DNA of 64,000 nt, from NCBI GenBank assembly GCA_023374045.1, contig CM041779.1:296308167-296372166 (forward strand). The letters are read 5' to 3'. Source of the DNA: Limonium bicolor (Eukaryota; Streptophyta; Magnoliopsida; Caryophyllales; Plumbaginaceae). The translations under genes were made by a program, and so were the position numbers. The notes under the pieces were generated by a model. That model did not search any database. It was not told where the DNA came from and saw nothing but the letters and a program-made list of their open reading frames with translations. Position 1 is the stretch's first letter, and every line of letters begins with the position of its first letter. Positions 13,223 to 25,249 of the stretch are shown here, in pieces.

Positions 13223-14509
13223 TTAAGTTAATGACGCGATAAGCTTTGCTTTTAGAAGAGTACCCAAGAAATATGCCTTCATCACTTTGGGTGAAAACTT
13301 ATCCAAGTTGTCCTTACCATTGTTGTGTATATAGCATCGACATCCAAAACATCTGAGGTGGAGTAGGTTAGGTTTAAGTTGTCGTAGTAGCTCATATGGT
13401 TTTTTGTGTAAGAAGGGGTGGATCAAGGCGTGATTCAATACATAACAGGCTGTGTTGATTGCCTCTGCCCAGTAGGACGGAGCTAGTTGACTATCAATAA
13501 GCATTGTACGTGCCATCTCGACCAACGTCCTGTTCTTGCATTCAACGACTCCGTTCTGCTCTGAAGTTCTTGTAGACAAAACTTGATGATCGACTCCTTT
13601 TTCCCTACAAAACTCATCAAAGGACTTGTTCCAAAACTCAGTTCCCTAGTCAGTTCTTAGAGTTTTCAATGTAAACGAAAATTTGTTGACCAGAACTTTA
13701 TGAAGTTTTGCAAACTCAGTGAAGGTTTCATCTTTAGCAAACAGAAAAATGACCTAGGTCCATCTAGAGTAATCATCAACTATGACCAAAATGTACCTCT
13801 TACCACTTCGACTCTGAGTACGCATGGGACCAACAAGATCCACATGGAGTAATTCAAATGGGGAGTTAGTAGAGAGATTTGACTTACTTTTGAAGGACAA
13901 CCGAGTATGTTTACCTTTTATATAGGTTTCACAGACTGTGTTTGTGTCAAAGTTTGTGTTTGGTAGGCCAACCACTAGGTCCTTACTCCTAAGTTTATTC
14001 AATAACCAGTGATTTGCGTGACAGAGTCTGGTGTGCCAAAGCAGTTGATTATTGGAGTGCGCATTAAGACAGACTTGGTCATCTGGGTTTATTGAGTTCA
14101 AGCACATTTTGTAAGGGTTTCCTTCTCTGCGTCCAATGGCTTTTAATGACCCGGTACGCTCATAAAAAACTTTATAATCCGAAGATGATAAAAGTACCAA
14201 ATTAAATCTATCACAGATTTGAGAAATACTCAACTGACTATGTTGAAGTCCAGTGACCAGATGAACTTCATCTACCTTAAACTTGGAGGCGTGACCTACG
14301 GATCCGACTCCCACGATTTCACCTTGGTTGTTGTTTCCAAAAGCTACCTTACCTCCTTTGTAGGATGAAAGCGAATTGAATTGATGGGGATCTCCTGTCA
14401 TGTGACGGGAACATCCGTTATCTAAATACCAGCAGTCCTCATTCACCTTCACTGATAAGTGTCCAAATGAGCATGATTTATAGGTGTATTTCATATATAA
14501 TATTAGCAC
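13223..14509 (-). pseudogene. Copia GAG-pre-integrase and integrase, disrupted
   Basis: One frame runs through the whole stretch with two internal stops: one just after VDDYSRWT (near 13755, replacing a Trp codon) and one in the GTEF region near 13645. Visible parts are the DNGCSRHMTGD segment, the HTRLCHAN zinc-binding region (GAG-pre-integrase), PFELLHVDLVGPM, the catalytic VDDYSR Asp, and TSEQNGVVE with the catalytic Glu. The region downstream to 12790 is a decayed linker before RT. Confidence 0.87.
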
Positions 14510-14514
14510 TTTTC

Positions 14515-16095
14515 TTGCTCATTTCTCCACTTCGGTTAGTTTTTCTCTAGTTTATGTTTTATTGTTATCTCATGAATTTATTGTTTAAACATGAGGAAAA
14601 CAAAGCTGGGAGTAAAGTAGATGAAGAGACGAACGCATAGACGCAAACGGCTCAGAAAACGGAGTCCAAACGAAGAATCTAGAGCCGGTCAAAGTTTGAA
14701 GAAAATAAGTCACGACAACACATGCAACCGCATGGGGGGAGGCGGACGCTTAGGCGGACAGGACCAAGGCAACCGCCTGAACCTGGGCGGACGGCTAGGC
14801 GGACAGGACAGTGATGTCCGCATAAAGCCAGGCGGACGCCTAGGCGGACAAAGGAGGAGACCGCCCCTGCGTCCTCGTGAAATAAGGCGGACAAGAGTAA
14901 TATTAGCTAGAGGTGTCCGCATGGAATGAAGCGGACAACAAAGCGGACGCGTGTAAATGTCGAGAATTAACGCGACAATTTTCTTCGCTCGTCGACTTCG
15001 CCCGTCGACTTGCTTCTGCCATATCCATCTACTCCGCACCGCCTACCTTATTTTCCTCACGCGTCATCAGCTCTGTCCCCTGCAATTAATGAGCAGTCAA
15101 TGCTCTTCCACCTCTGTCTGCAATCGATCTTCTTCTTCCTCTCCTCTATAAAAAGCCACTGCTACTTCATCAAAAACGACTCCCGCACACATACGTTCCA
15201 CCCCCAAACTCAACACTCAAAATCTCTCATTCCATTTACAGAAATCTTACGTACGCTCTCCACTTTTCTTTCTCTTCATTTTCTCCATTCTCCATCCACG
15301 CATCTCGTATTATTATTACGTCCAACCTCTGTCTGCCTTATTACCAGTTAATATGTCAGGCTAAGGAGGATTTACTCCGAGTGAAGGTTTAATTATGGTT
15401 TGTTTAGTTGTGTAATTTATATTTCTACCGGTTAAAATAAATACAGTTTGTTACGATTAAAGTTTATCTCTCACCTTTTTAATAAATTTCATCGATTTAT
15501 TAAAATGCTTTACAAAGTCTATTTTGATCAGACCGGTGATAAATAGGTAGGTTAATTAAGCCGTAAATCTGGAGAGAGCTTATTACGATTTAATAAGTTA
15601 ATATTTTCAGATGCAAATATAATTCCTCGCACCTAATGTCCGTTTATTTATATTTTGCTCGAACCTGGATTAGACCGAGCATTTTCTGGTAAACGAGTTC
15701 TTATGAGTCTATGACTTAGTCCTTAGGATAATAACAGGAATTTTGCCAACTATATAAATAAACCGGTAGAGATAGCATAATTAATCAGATCATATTAACC
15801 TAAACTCGGAGTTCCGTTTAATTTATCATAATTCACTAAATTAATCTGTTATTTACTTTTCAAAAACAAGTCAATTAATTCCCCCCCTTTGTGACAAGCT
15901 TAGGTACTACTTCATTTCACTATAAGTCCCACGGTTCGACCCCGGCCGCTTACACTTACTATACTACAACGACCGGGATTTGTTTGCAGCCCGACGGATA
16001 TTTTGAGTTTTAATTTCTTTCCTTTTATTTTAATAACTCCAGTTCTAACCACTCACGATAACACGTCTGCATTCACCTACAAAACAAGAGATCAT
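14515..16095 (+). mobile_element. Probable solo LTR inserted in the copia element
   Basis: About 1.6 kb of foreign sequence splits the copia gene between the second gag knuckle region (which ends near 16095) and the DNGCSRH segment (which starts near 14509). It has LTR-like architecture: GC-rich GGCGGAC repeats (14740-14950), a TATA box (15148) with a CT-rich leader, and near its end the motif GGTTCGACCCCGG with CGACCGGGA that is typical of Tat/Athila-type LTR ends. A similar motif occurs at 60250-60320. I could not fix exact ends or a target duplication, and no internal domain is present. Confidence 0.5.
15140..15185 (+). promoter_or_regulatory. TATA box and start region of the solo LTR
   Basis: CTCTATAAAAAGCC is a canonical plant TATA context. 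It is followed by a pyrimidine-rich, purine-poor stretch typical of retrotransposon leaders (15180-15310). GC-rich GGCGGAC repeats lie upstream, where enhancers would be. Confidence 0.5.
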
Positions 16096-16109
16096 TTGTT
16101 AGTTTTGGG

Positions 16110-18150
16110 AACCCAGATGTACTTGGGTTCCCTTTTCGAACCAGATCATTTTAAGTTTTCTCTAGCTTCAAGAATTAATCTGACTCGTTTGAGATTGAAT
16201 GAAAGATCTCTATTCAATTTATCGTAAGCATTGTCCCGATGTCCAAGACTCCCGCAGTAACCGCAAATCTTAGTGGGAGGAAGATTGACGTATTTTTGCT
16301 GTTCTTTCCACCAAGAATCAAAATTTTCTTTTTGTTGTTGGATTTTGACATATTTTTTGGGATATCAAATTTACCTTTATGCCACTTGGGCTTGGATTGA
16401 GTGGATTCAACTCCAGATCGTAGATTAACAATCTCTTCAGAGAGTTGTTCTACTTTGTTTCGAAGATCATCGTGATCTCGACTAACTTCCTTGATTTTAG
16501 AGTTAGTCTACTCAGGTAATTCAGAGGGAGTGACTTGTTTGATAAAATTGACTAGTTTGAGAGAGAGGGCGTGCTCCTTTTGTTTCAGCTTTTGAGTGAG
16601 TTATTTGACAGAAGAGTTTAAGGAAATGACTTTGGATTCAGAACTATTCAACTCATTTTGAAGGGCACAACATTTGTCAGAAAAACAGTGAGATCATGTT
16701 TGAGAGAGTCAATCTGAATGAGTGACTCTTCATGTTCCCTTTGATTAGATTCTGTAAGACTCTTGACTTTGTCAAGCTCCTTTGTAAGGGAGTCAACATG
16801 TCGCCTAGAGTCTTGCAGATCTAGCCTAAGTGAGCAGGAAATAGTCTTGTGTTCCTCAGCTTCATCTCTCAAAGCATACATAAGCCCTTTTGAAATCTCG
16901 AGTTCCTCAGTTAGCTCGGTGATTTTTCTGTTGAGATCAACCTTAAGAGAGTTAGTCTCAAAGACCATTTTAGCAATCAAAGTCATAAAACCCATAGGAT
17001 ATATACGATAAAGATCTATTTCAAGATGAGAGCGAGTTACCTCGTTGTCAGGGATCATGGACTCTGTTGTATCATGCGCCATGAGACAAATTAGACCGCT
17101 TGATTCCGCGTCTTGGTCGTCAGAGTCCGAGTCTCCCCAACCAACGGATGCCATCAGTGATCTCCCTTGAGGTTTTGCAAACTGATTTTTGAGGAGAGGA
17201 CAATCTTTCTTGAAGTGACCGGGTTTATTGCAGTTGAAGCAGGTGACAGAGTTGAAGACCTGTTTGGAGGCATTCAAAAACCACTGACTCTGTCGATTTG
17301 GCTGCTTACGCATGAATTTAAGAAAATTCTTTACTATGAAGACAAAGTCTTCCATAGTCTCAGCCTCACTTTCTTCGACTATGATGTCCACCAATTCAGC
17401 TTTAGCTTGTCTGATCTGGCTGTCAGCGATATAGGCACCTTCTTGACTGTGCTGGGTTGAATTAACCTGTAAGGCTTGGTCATTTAATGTAATAGCTTTA
17501 CTAGAAGAAGAAGAAGATACATTACCACACTTCTTTCTGACATTCTTCTTGTATTTGTCTACAAACTGCAGGTAAGATCCCAAGTCCTGACAACTCCATT
17601 TAGAGAGATCTTTGCAGGCTTTGGTGGAGATCAAAATTTCTGCCCACTCTTCTCTAAGACTGTCGAGTAGCTTATGCAAGACACTCTCTCTATCTGGCAA
17701 AATATTGACTTCCTGTAGTAAAAATAAAAATGATCGAGTACATCTTCCAGAGACTCACCAGGTTTTTGAAGGAAATTCTCATAGTCCATTCGCAGTTCTT
17801 GGGCCTTGCATTTCTTCAGTTCAGTAACTCCTTCGTGGGTGGCTTGGAGGAGAGTCCAGATTTCATTTGCGGATTTGCAATGATTGACTCTTCTCGGTTC
17901 AGGGATGGATATGCATGTGTAGATGGCTTGAGATGCTTGACGATTCAGCTCATACCTTTTTCAGTCTACCGCAGTCCATGTAGATCGGTCTGGATTGACC
18001 GCGAGATCTCCTCCAATGACTATCTCCCATAATTCAGAGTTGACTGACTCGATGTGTTGCTCGATCTCATTTTTCCAATGATCGTAGTTTGTAGATGTGA
18101 GCCTGGGATGCTCGAAGTGCATCTTGTTGTTTTGATTGGCAAAAAGGTCT
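16110..18150 (-). pseudogene. Copia gag with zinc knuckles and coiled coil, disrupted
   Basis: The best open part is 16648-17700. It begins with a gag-like segment (LLDSLREEWAEI), then a CCHC knuckle CFNCNKPGHFKKDC near 17220. A long heptad-rich coiled coil follows (16660-17000, DLNRKITELTEELE and SLTKELDKVKSL). Further on, near 16240-16260, a second knuckle CGYCGSLGHRDNA has lost its last Cys (Tyr). Upstream, 17700-18150 holds the decayed N-terminal gag. Gag would form the particle and bind RNA; this copy has stops and frameshifts. Confidence 0.82.
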
Positions 18151-18178
18151 GCTATTACTTAGGTGTCAGCCAAACAGG

Positions 18179-18190
18179 GCTCTGATACCA
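18179..18190 (-). other. Copia primer binding site (initiator Met-tRNA)
   Basis: The reverse complement reads TGGTATCAGAG, two bases downstream of the LTR end in the element's own orientation. This fits initiator Met-tRNA priming. Confidence 0.8.
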
Positions 18191-18192
18191 CG

Positions 18193-18947
18193 TGTAGGAT
18201 CGGACGGCTGACTCAAACCAACTCAAGGTGTGAGTCTGTGAGATGGTTTGACTTAGTCAAAGTAAGAATATGAAAGTACTTATGATGTGGAAGCACTTAG
18301 TCGAACTAAGTGCGCGGAAGTGATTTACTTAAAGTTAAAGTGTAACACAGACTCAGTGGAACTTATTTGGAACAACACTTGAAAGCTTGAAGGACTTAGG
18401 GAAACTCAACGAGATACACAAAATAAGTTATTTTATTTTCTAGCCAAAACAAAATAACTTACAATGCCCATTCCGTAGATGAAATCTACTTCGTGGTTTT
18501 TCACTCACTTACCCTATACAATATCTGATCACCTCGATGACTAGTGTAGTGAAACTAGGATCTCTCTCTTATAATCTTTATCTCATAAAGCGTAAAAGTT
18601 AAACTAACTATTACATTCCTATTAATACTAATTCTAAGTACAACGGCTAAGGGAGTCAGTTCCGAATTTATCGGAACTAACTTAGTGGATGCGTGTTTAG
18701 AAATATCGTCAGTCTTAGGCCGCAAACTTCGGAGTCGACTGGAGCAGTCTTGTGACTATTAGGGCATTTGCGCGTTGACGCATTCGTTCCTTAATTGTCA
18801 CAACGGTGTGACTGAGTCCTTCTTGCTTCTTAGTTTGTACAGACTCTGTTGTGCTTTGTGTACGAGATTCCTTCTTTGTGTTTTGTCTAGGGTGAGCGAC
18901 TCCGTCGAAGTGATTGACTATCTAAGCAACATCTTCATGCTCCAACA
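18193..18947 (-). repeat. 5' LTR of the copia element, 755 bp
   Basis: On the minus strand it starts TGTTGGAGCATG and ends GATCCTACA, with the primer site right after. The partner LTR is missing because the element is truncated. ACCGT at 18948-18952 would be its target duplication. Confidence 0.75.
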
Positions 18948-19290
18948 ACCGTGACTAATAATTGTTGGATTTATTGTTTGAATGTTGTGTGGTGACTTGG
19001 AATGAAAAATGAATTATATAGTTATAATTGATGTATTGGAATGAAGAATGAATTATATAGTTCAAAGGAATTTACATTCTCACCCCCAATTTATTTTATA
19101 ACATTACAATCGTACATAATACTTAATATACATATCATTTCTCTCTTTATAATTATAACTCAAAGTTTACCACCAAGAATAACTTATAAGTCTCTTACAT
19201 TTGACAGTGGTATGCTATAATTGTACTTTGATTTATTATTACTTATTTGCGTAGCTTATTTTAATTGTGGTTTGTTGAACTTGTGTAGTG
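18948..19290. other. Spacer before the PMD gene
   Basis: AT-rich, with no gene. A unit of about 27 bp containing GGAATGAA and GAATTATATAGTT is present twice (18998-19060). It probably holds the promoter and 5' leader of the PMD gene, but no clear TATA box stands out. Confidence 0.4.
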
Positions 19291-21745
19291 ATGGAAAAGT
19301 TTAAGCAAGTTTTCAAGAACGTGTACACCAAAAAGAAAAAAGACAGAAATGTGGAGCAGCCAATGACGGCTTTGTACCGTCGTGAGTGCGATGCCGGACT
19401 TAATCCTCCACGACACTCGTCATTTCAGCCACAACAGGGTCATGTTGAGCCTGCATGACACTCGTCATTTCAGCCATGGCAGGGTCATGCTGAGCCGCCA
19501 CGTCACTCATCATTTCACCCACAGCAGATCATGGACCCATCCCCTCCCCAATCATTACATGATTCCAACCCAGTTACACACATACCAAGGAGGAGGATGC
19601 CTGTGGCTTCATCCTCTGCAAGTGGTTGGTCATCTACTGATCTGGCCGAGCACCATAGCTCCAGTTATGATATAGAGGGTCAGAGTAGCCACCACGTGGG
19701 GTATGTGGAGGCACAAACTTCTACTGTTGGTAGCTATCATGACCACCGCTTGTGGCATGTGGAGGCACAGACTTCTGCTGGGGGTAGCTATCATGACCCC
19801 CGTACCCCTCGGATGTTGCAGCCACTGACATGGACATCGATGAGGAGGAGGCTGATAAGAGCGATGAGGATGAGTATGCTGATGAGGACGAACCTGATCA
19901 TGGGAGCGCGGCTGATGAGGAAGCTGCTCTCGCTATGGAGTCTGTTCTTCCCACTTTTTGGAGGCTAAATGATGTGTCAGTACCTGGTGGTCCGCTACAG
20001 ACTAGTGTCATCACCAGTTTCGGGGGACATGTCGCCATTGACCTTTGGTCAATGACTAAGGTATGTACTCTCTTATCTTTCACTTTGGCAAGTAGATTTA
20101 ATTATTTCTTCATGCATGTGTAAACATTGTGGTAATTATCTAGGACCGGGGTGTTTTGGGATTTGAACCCTGAAATCCTACAATCACGAACTGGCTGTTT
20201 AGCCTGGTTCCTTGCAAAAGGGCAAGGAATATGATTGCACACTTAGGGCTGGATCATCTGCTAAATGTCGCATGGGGTTTCAATAACATGTCATTGATCT
20301 CGGCCTGTGTGAAGAGGTGGCAGCCGGACACCAACTCTTTCCACATGCCCTTTGGAGAGATGATGATCACACTTCATGATGTATGTCAGATACTGAGGAT
20401 CCCCATCGTTGGTCGTCCAGTTGTGGGGGATCCATCAAACACTAAGCTTAAGGAGATGATGGTTACATTGTTAGATTTTGAAGATGATGTTGAGCAGATG
20501 ACGAAGTTCATGTGGCATACTGGTGCTGTTCAGATATATCCACTTATAGAGTGGTGTTAGACCGGGCAGAGGGTACCTATGAAGGAGGTGTGCAGTTGGC
20601 TCTACTATCCGATTGGTACAACCATCTTTGCTAATAAGGGGCATGGATGCATAAGTCCTCTACCATTCTGGTTAGTCACTCCCATGAGGTGACATACGAA
20701 GCGAAAGAAGTACGCAAGGGGAGCAGGTACTCTTGCGTGGTTGTATCGCCAGCTGATGATAGCATCTCATGCTGACTATACTAGCATTGCTGGCTCTTTG
20801 ACCCTTTTCGAGGTAAGTGTTTTAATGTACAAAAATGTCTAATAAATTTTCATGAATTCACATTAATAGTTGACATAATTTTTTTTTTAAATTTCTGCAG
20901 TGCTGGATATATGCATACTTCCTCACTCATAGACCAGCAGTAAGTGCCGATTGGCATGGTGGGGATGATAGACCGTGGGCTATGAGATGGGTCAGGTCCA
21001 TCTCCCAACAGAAAAATAAAGATTCGCTAGAGAACTACCGCAAGCATCTAGATGCTTTAACAGCTAGAAATGTAAGTGGTACAACAATTTCAATTTGTAT
21101 TATTTACATTATTGTTTCTTATTGATGCTTACGTTTCCTTGTGATCCAATGTAGATTGATTGGTTGCCCTACTGTCACAAGAAGGTGAATGAGAACAAGG
21201 GTCGCACTTGGTACAGGGGTACCCTACAGTTTATGAGCGTGAATGAGCCATATATGCCGGAGCGTTGTCTCCGCCAATTCGGGTACATTCAGTGTATCCC
21301 ACCTCCCCCTATTAGACCAAACATTAAATCCAAAAAAAGAGGGAGAAAGGGATCCCCCTATAAATGTGTGTACCCCCCCCCCCATGTATAGTGTGTGGGA
21401 CACCACACGTGAGTGTGGTCCTACTCTGGGGTTCACTGAGACACGGGCGGCACTGCATGCATGTGACGGAGATTATCTGGATTGCTACGTCAAACACACC
21501 CATCCAAAGATCCTGAATCCTAACATGTACAACAACACCTTCGTTCATCGGCCGGATTCCGCCTAAGTAAGTTGATCTCTTCCTTTGTATAATTTCAGTT
21601 GATTATAACAATTTATGAATGCTAGGATAACTTTATAATATTATGTTGCAGCTCATGAGTGAGGCAACTGAGGTTGGTAGGCCTTACTTTCCTGGGAACC
21701 GTAGCTGGGACTGGCGTTCTACCGTGAGGAGATGCTAGAGGAGGA
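19291..21745 (+). pseudogene. Plant mobile domain (PMD, MAIN-like) gene, decayed
   Basis: The start MEKFKQVFKNVYTKKKKD leads into low-complexity Ser/His/Gln and acidic sequence (to about 20060). After an intron (donor GTATGT near 20061, acceptor near 20143) comes the aminotransferase-like PMD: HLGLDHLLNVAWGFNNMSLISACVKRW, then FGEMMITLHDVCQILRIPIVGRPVVG. Later exons, separated by introns near 20813-20900 and 21072-21153, give CWIYAYFLTHRPAVS, PWAMRWVRS, IDWLPY and DYLDCYVKHTHPKILNP. Frameshifts and stops (for example near 19465, 19830, 20170 and 20558) break it. PMD proteins act in silencing and development (MAIN, MAIL1), but many copies are carried by transposons. Its 3' surroundings resemble the MULE end at 63590-63960, suggesting transposon carriage. 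Confidence 0.8.
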
Positions 21746-22487
21746 ACATAGACAAATTGAATAGGGGATAAATGAGGTCTTTAGTTCCTTATCTATATGG
21801 GATTCATAATATCACCAGTACGGCGCTCCATAGTTTAAGGTTTTATGTTTTTGTTGTTTTAAGATACAGTATGGATGGTTTTGTTGACTTTCATTTGCTT
21901 GACTAAACTGCTTGTAGCTATAATTGTTCACCTTTCTCCACCTCTTCTTGTTATTCTTTCTCCGCTCCTTCTTCTCCCCTTCTACCGTCATTGTTTTCTT
22001 CTTTTCCCTGCGATTAGAACTTAAACCAGAAGAAAACATACTGATTGAATCAATCTTTCGCTTCATATAATCTATTTCATTCATAATGACATCCTGATTG
22101 CGCTCAAGTTTCATCACTTTCCTCCACATCTTCTTTGTAAACTTCTTGACTTACATCAAACTCCCTCCATCTCTTCCTACGATATAGTATTATCGTTCTT
22201 GAACCCTCTTTCAATTTGAACTGTATATGTAGACGGAGAGAGATAAATAAAGTGAGAGTGACAATTACTTTTCCAAAATGTGATTGATTATGATTATTAA
22301 CTTTTCCTAAAATAAAATGATTAGAAAGATAAGATGAGTTTTTTTGTGAAAACGAATTATACACAAAACAGTTTTCAGAAAGAAATAAAAAACACGCACA
22401 GAAATAAGACGTGTAGAAGTGGGGCAACGATCCGAACAAATTTCCTAGAATTCAAACCCCATGCATCATAGAATTGAAAGTGAATAT
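21746..22487. other. AT-rich spacer, no clear gene
   Basis: Two minus-strand open frames (21812-22129 and 22104-22439) are Lys/Asn/Ser-rich. The first has a short heptad-like Lys/Glu segment. I recognise neither, and the composition fits AT-rich non-coding DNA. The sequence at about 22443-22478 (CCCCATGCATCA) recurs at about 24382-24417. Confidence 0.4.
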
Positions 22488-24035
22488 CTAATAATCCAAA
22501 CATCTACCAAGTTTATAAATCCAGAAAAGTATAACAACACGTTTATTCTACGTCCAAACATCTACCAAAGAATATAAATTCAGAAAAGTATAACAACTCG
22601 TTTATTCCACGTCCAAACATCTACCAAAGGTTATAAATCCAGAAAAGTATAACAACACGTTTATTCCACGTCCAAACATCTACCAAAGATTATAAATCCA
22701 GAAAAGTATAACAACACGTTTATGAATTATCCTAACATCTACCAAAGATTATAAATCCAGAAAAAATATAACAACACGTTTCTTCCATGTCCAAACATCT
22801 ACCAAAGGTTTTAAATCCAGAAAATTATAACAACAAGTTTATTCCACGTCCAAACATCTACCAAAGATTATAAATCCAGAAAAGTATAACAACATACGTC
22901 CAAACATCTACCAAAGATTATAAATCCATAAAAGTATAACAACACGTTTATGAATTATCCAAACATCTACCAAAGATTATAAATCCAGAAAAAGTATAAC
23001 AACACGTTTATTCCACGTCCAAACATCTACCAAAGGTTATAAATCAAGAAAAGTATAATAACACATTTATTCCACGTCCAAACATCTACCAAAGATTATA
23101 AATCCAGAAAAGTATAACAACATACGTCCAAACATCTACCAAAGATTATAAATCCAGAAAAGTATAACAACACGTTTATGAATTATCCAAACATCTACCA
23201 AAGATTATAAATCCAGAAAAAGTATAACAACACGTTTATTCCACGTCCAAACATCTACCAAAGGTTATAAATCAAGAAAAGTATAACAACACGTTTATTC
23301 CACGTCCAAACATCTACCAAAGATTATAAATCCAGAAAAGTATAACAACATACGTCCAAACATCTACCAAAGATTATAAATCCAGAAAATTATAACAACA
23401 CGTTTATGAATTATCCAAACATCTTCAAAGATTATAAATCCAGAAAAGTATAACAACACGTTTATTTCACGTCCAAACATCTACCAAAGATTATAATTCC
23501 AGAAAAGTATAACAACACACATTCAAACATCTACCAAAGATTAGAAATCCAGAAAAGTATAACAACACGTTTGTGAATTATCCAAACATCTACCAAAGAT
23601 TATAAATCCAGAAAAGTATAACAACACGTTTGTGAATTATCCAAACATCTACCAAAGATTATAAATCTAGAAAAGTATAACAACACACGTCCAAACATCT
23701 ACCAAAGATGATAAATCCAGAAAAGTATAACAACACGTTTATGAATTATCCAAACATCTACCAAAGAGTATAAATCCAGAAAATTATAACAACACACGTT
23801 CAAACATCTACCAAAGATTATAAATCCAGAAAAGTATAACAACATGTTTGTGAATTATCTAATCATCTACCAAAGATTATAAATCCAGAAACAGTATAAC
23901 AACATGCTCATTCCATGTCCAAACATCTACCAAAGATTATAAATCCAGAAAAGTATAACAACACGTTTATTCCTCGTCCAAACATCTACCAAAGATTAAA
24001 AATCCAGAAAAGTATAACAACACGTTTATGAATTA
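22488..24035 (+). repeat. Minisatellite array, units of about 55-60 bp
   Basis: About 27 units of the type CCAAACATCTACCAAAG + ATTATAAATCCAG + AAAAGTATAACAACACG + variable tail. The tail alternates between TTTATTCCACGT, TTTATGAATTAT and a shorter TACGT form, so unit lengths differ and higher-order groupings appear (for example the stretches near 22860-23100 and 23100-23350 are near copies). It is not CRISPR: there are no unique spacers, and this is a plant genome. Confidence 0.9.
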
Positions 24036-24588
24036 TGGCCGGAACCCGCTTTGGTGAGTTATATCTAGATCATCACTATCAACCAGCATCGGGTATATAA
24101 ACAAAAAACATTCATTTTTTCTTTCTTAGTATATATTTTAATCTTTTGTAGAGCTTTTAAATCAGCAAGATTGTAGCTTGATGATTGGAAAGCAAGCATG
24201 TGTATCGAGTAGGAAAATGAATCTTGTATTGTCGCTATTGAACTAGTTTAATACAGTCTGCTTTCGGGAGGATATTTCACATGCATCAACATGCTCATAG
24301 GAATCGGTACCAACAAACCTAATGTTTATGTTACGAGAACTGAAATATATCAAAATGTAGAAATTCCTAACAAAAGTATTAGAATTCATACCCCATGCAT
24401 CACAGAATTGAAAGTTAGGGTTCATTCCGAGTAGCAGTCATTTAAACGCTTTCTTGATCCTAAGTTACATTGTCTGTGAGGAAATTATCACAATTATTAC
24501 TTATTTTACGTAAATATATATATTTTGATTTGTTATGAGGTTTCTTAGATTGCGAAATCACTCAACTATAACAAAATATTGGAAATAC

Positions 24589-24796
24589 AAAATGTCAAAA
24601 AACGTGTCAAATAAAGACACTATATTGTTCAACTCGTGTCAAATAAAGACACTATATTGATCAACTCATGTCAAATTAAATCACGAGTTGAGCTATGTCC
24701 TCATTTTATTTGTCACGAGTTGAGCAATATAGTGATTTAATTTGACACGATTTGAGCAATATAGTGTCTTAATTTGACACGTTTTTTGGCATTTTA
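24589..24796. mobile_element. Foldback MITE, about 208 bp
   Basis: Inverted ends AAAATGTCAAAAAACGTGTC and its mirror near 24775-24796 enclose internally repeated arms. GACACTATATTG and CAACTCGTG recur, each followed by its complement in the other arm. The whole unit folds as a long hairpin. It has no coding capacity. No clear target duplication can be read, and the superfamily is not assigned. Confidence 0.65.
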
Positions 24797-24829
24797 GTAA
24801 CAAAGAAATGACTGTAAAAACTGTTTCAT

Positions 24830-25110
24830 ATATCGATTTCTATTATTTTAAGAAATACGGGCTCCCCAACACATTGCAATGTATTTCGGATAGTTTGGCA
24901 AAAAAAAATTTGTACTGCACTTAGTAAAATCACTATTCATCGTATAAACTTCTTTAATTAAGTCACAAGTGGATGTCAATTAATGAAAAAAAAGCTGCAC
25001 CCACACTGTGTTACATATTTACAACGTTAAAATGATTTTAAAAAAAATTGTACTGTGGTGATTAGTAATTTTGTACTGTGAATAGCAACCCCCGTGGGTG
25101 GGGTAAGTAA
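24830..25110. repeat. Terminal-region repeat shared with the MULE end at 63590-63964
   Basis: The blocks CAACACATTGCAATGTATT, GATAGTTTGGC, TTGTACTGCA, AGTAAAATCACTATTCAT, AGCTGCACCCA and GTGAATAGCAACCCC occur in the same order and orientation near the right end of the window, with moderate divergence. This is probably the subterminal region of a MULE family, here downstream of the PMD gene. Confidence 0.65.
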
Positions 25111-25249
25111 TTTCATTAAACTTCATGGGCGGGGAATGTAATTTTTCCTTAATTTTAATAATCTACTAAGAAAACGTAACCCAAATTATATACTTTGTTA
25201 ATCCCAACTATTGTAATTGTACTCACCCTTCGAATTAACGTGAGACAGC

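Larger units (their letters stand above)
12406..18947 (-). mobile_element. Truncated Ty1/copia retrotransposon, reverse orientation
   Basis: Read on the minus strand the order is LTR (18947-18193), primer site (18190-18179), gag with CCHC knuckles, GAG-pre-integrase, integrase and the start of RT. Integrase before RT is the copia order. The copy ends inside RT near 12430; the rest of RT, RNase H and the 3' LTR are missing. A separate solo LTR interrupts it at about 14515-16095. A long coiled-coil gag with two knuckles recalls SIRE-type elements, but I would not fix the lineage. Confidence 0.85.

Noticed and set aside
14621..15351. ORFs in the solo LTR
   Set aside because: Both strands are open across GGCGGAC repeats and a CT-rich leader; no family resemblance.
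22488..24035. CRISPR-like regular array
   Set aside because: Units are degenerate tandem copies with no unique spacers, in a plant genome.
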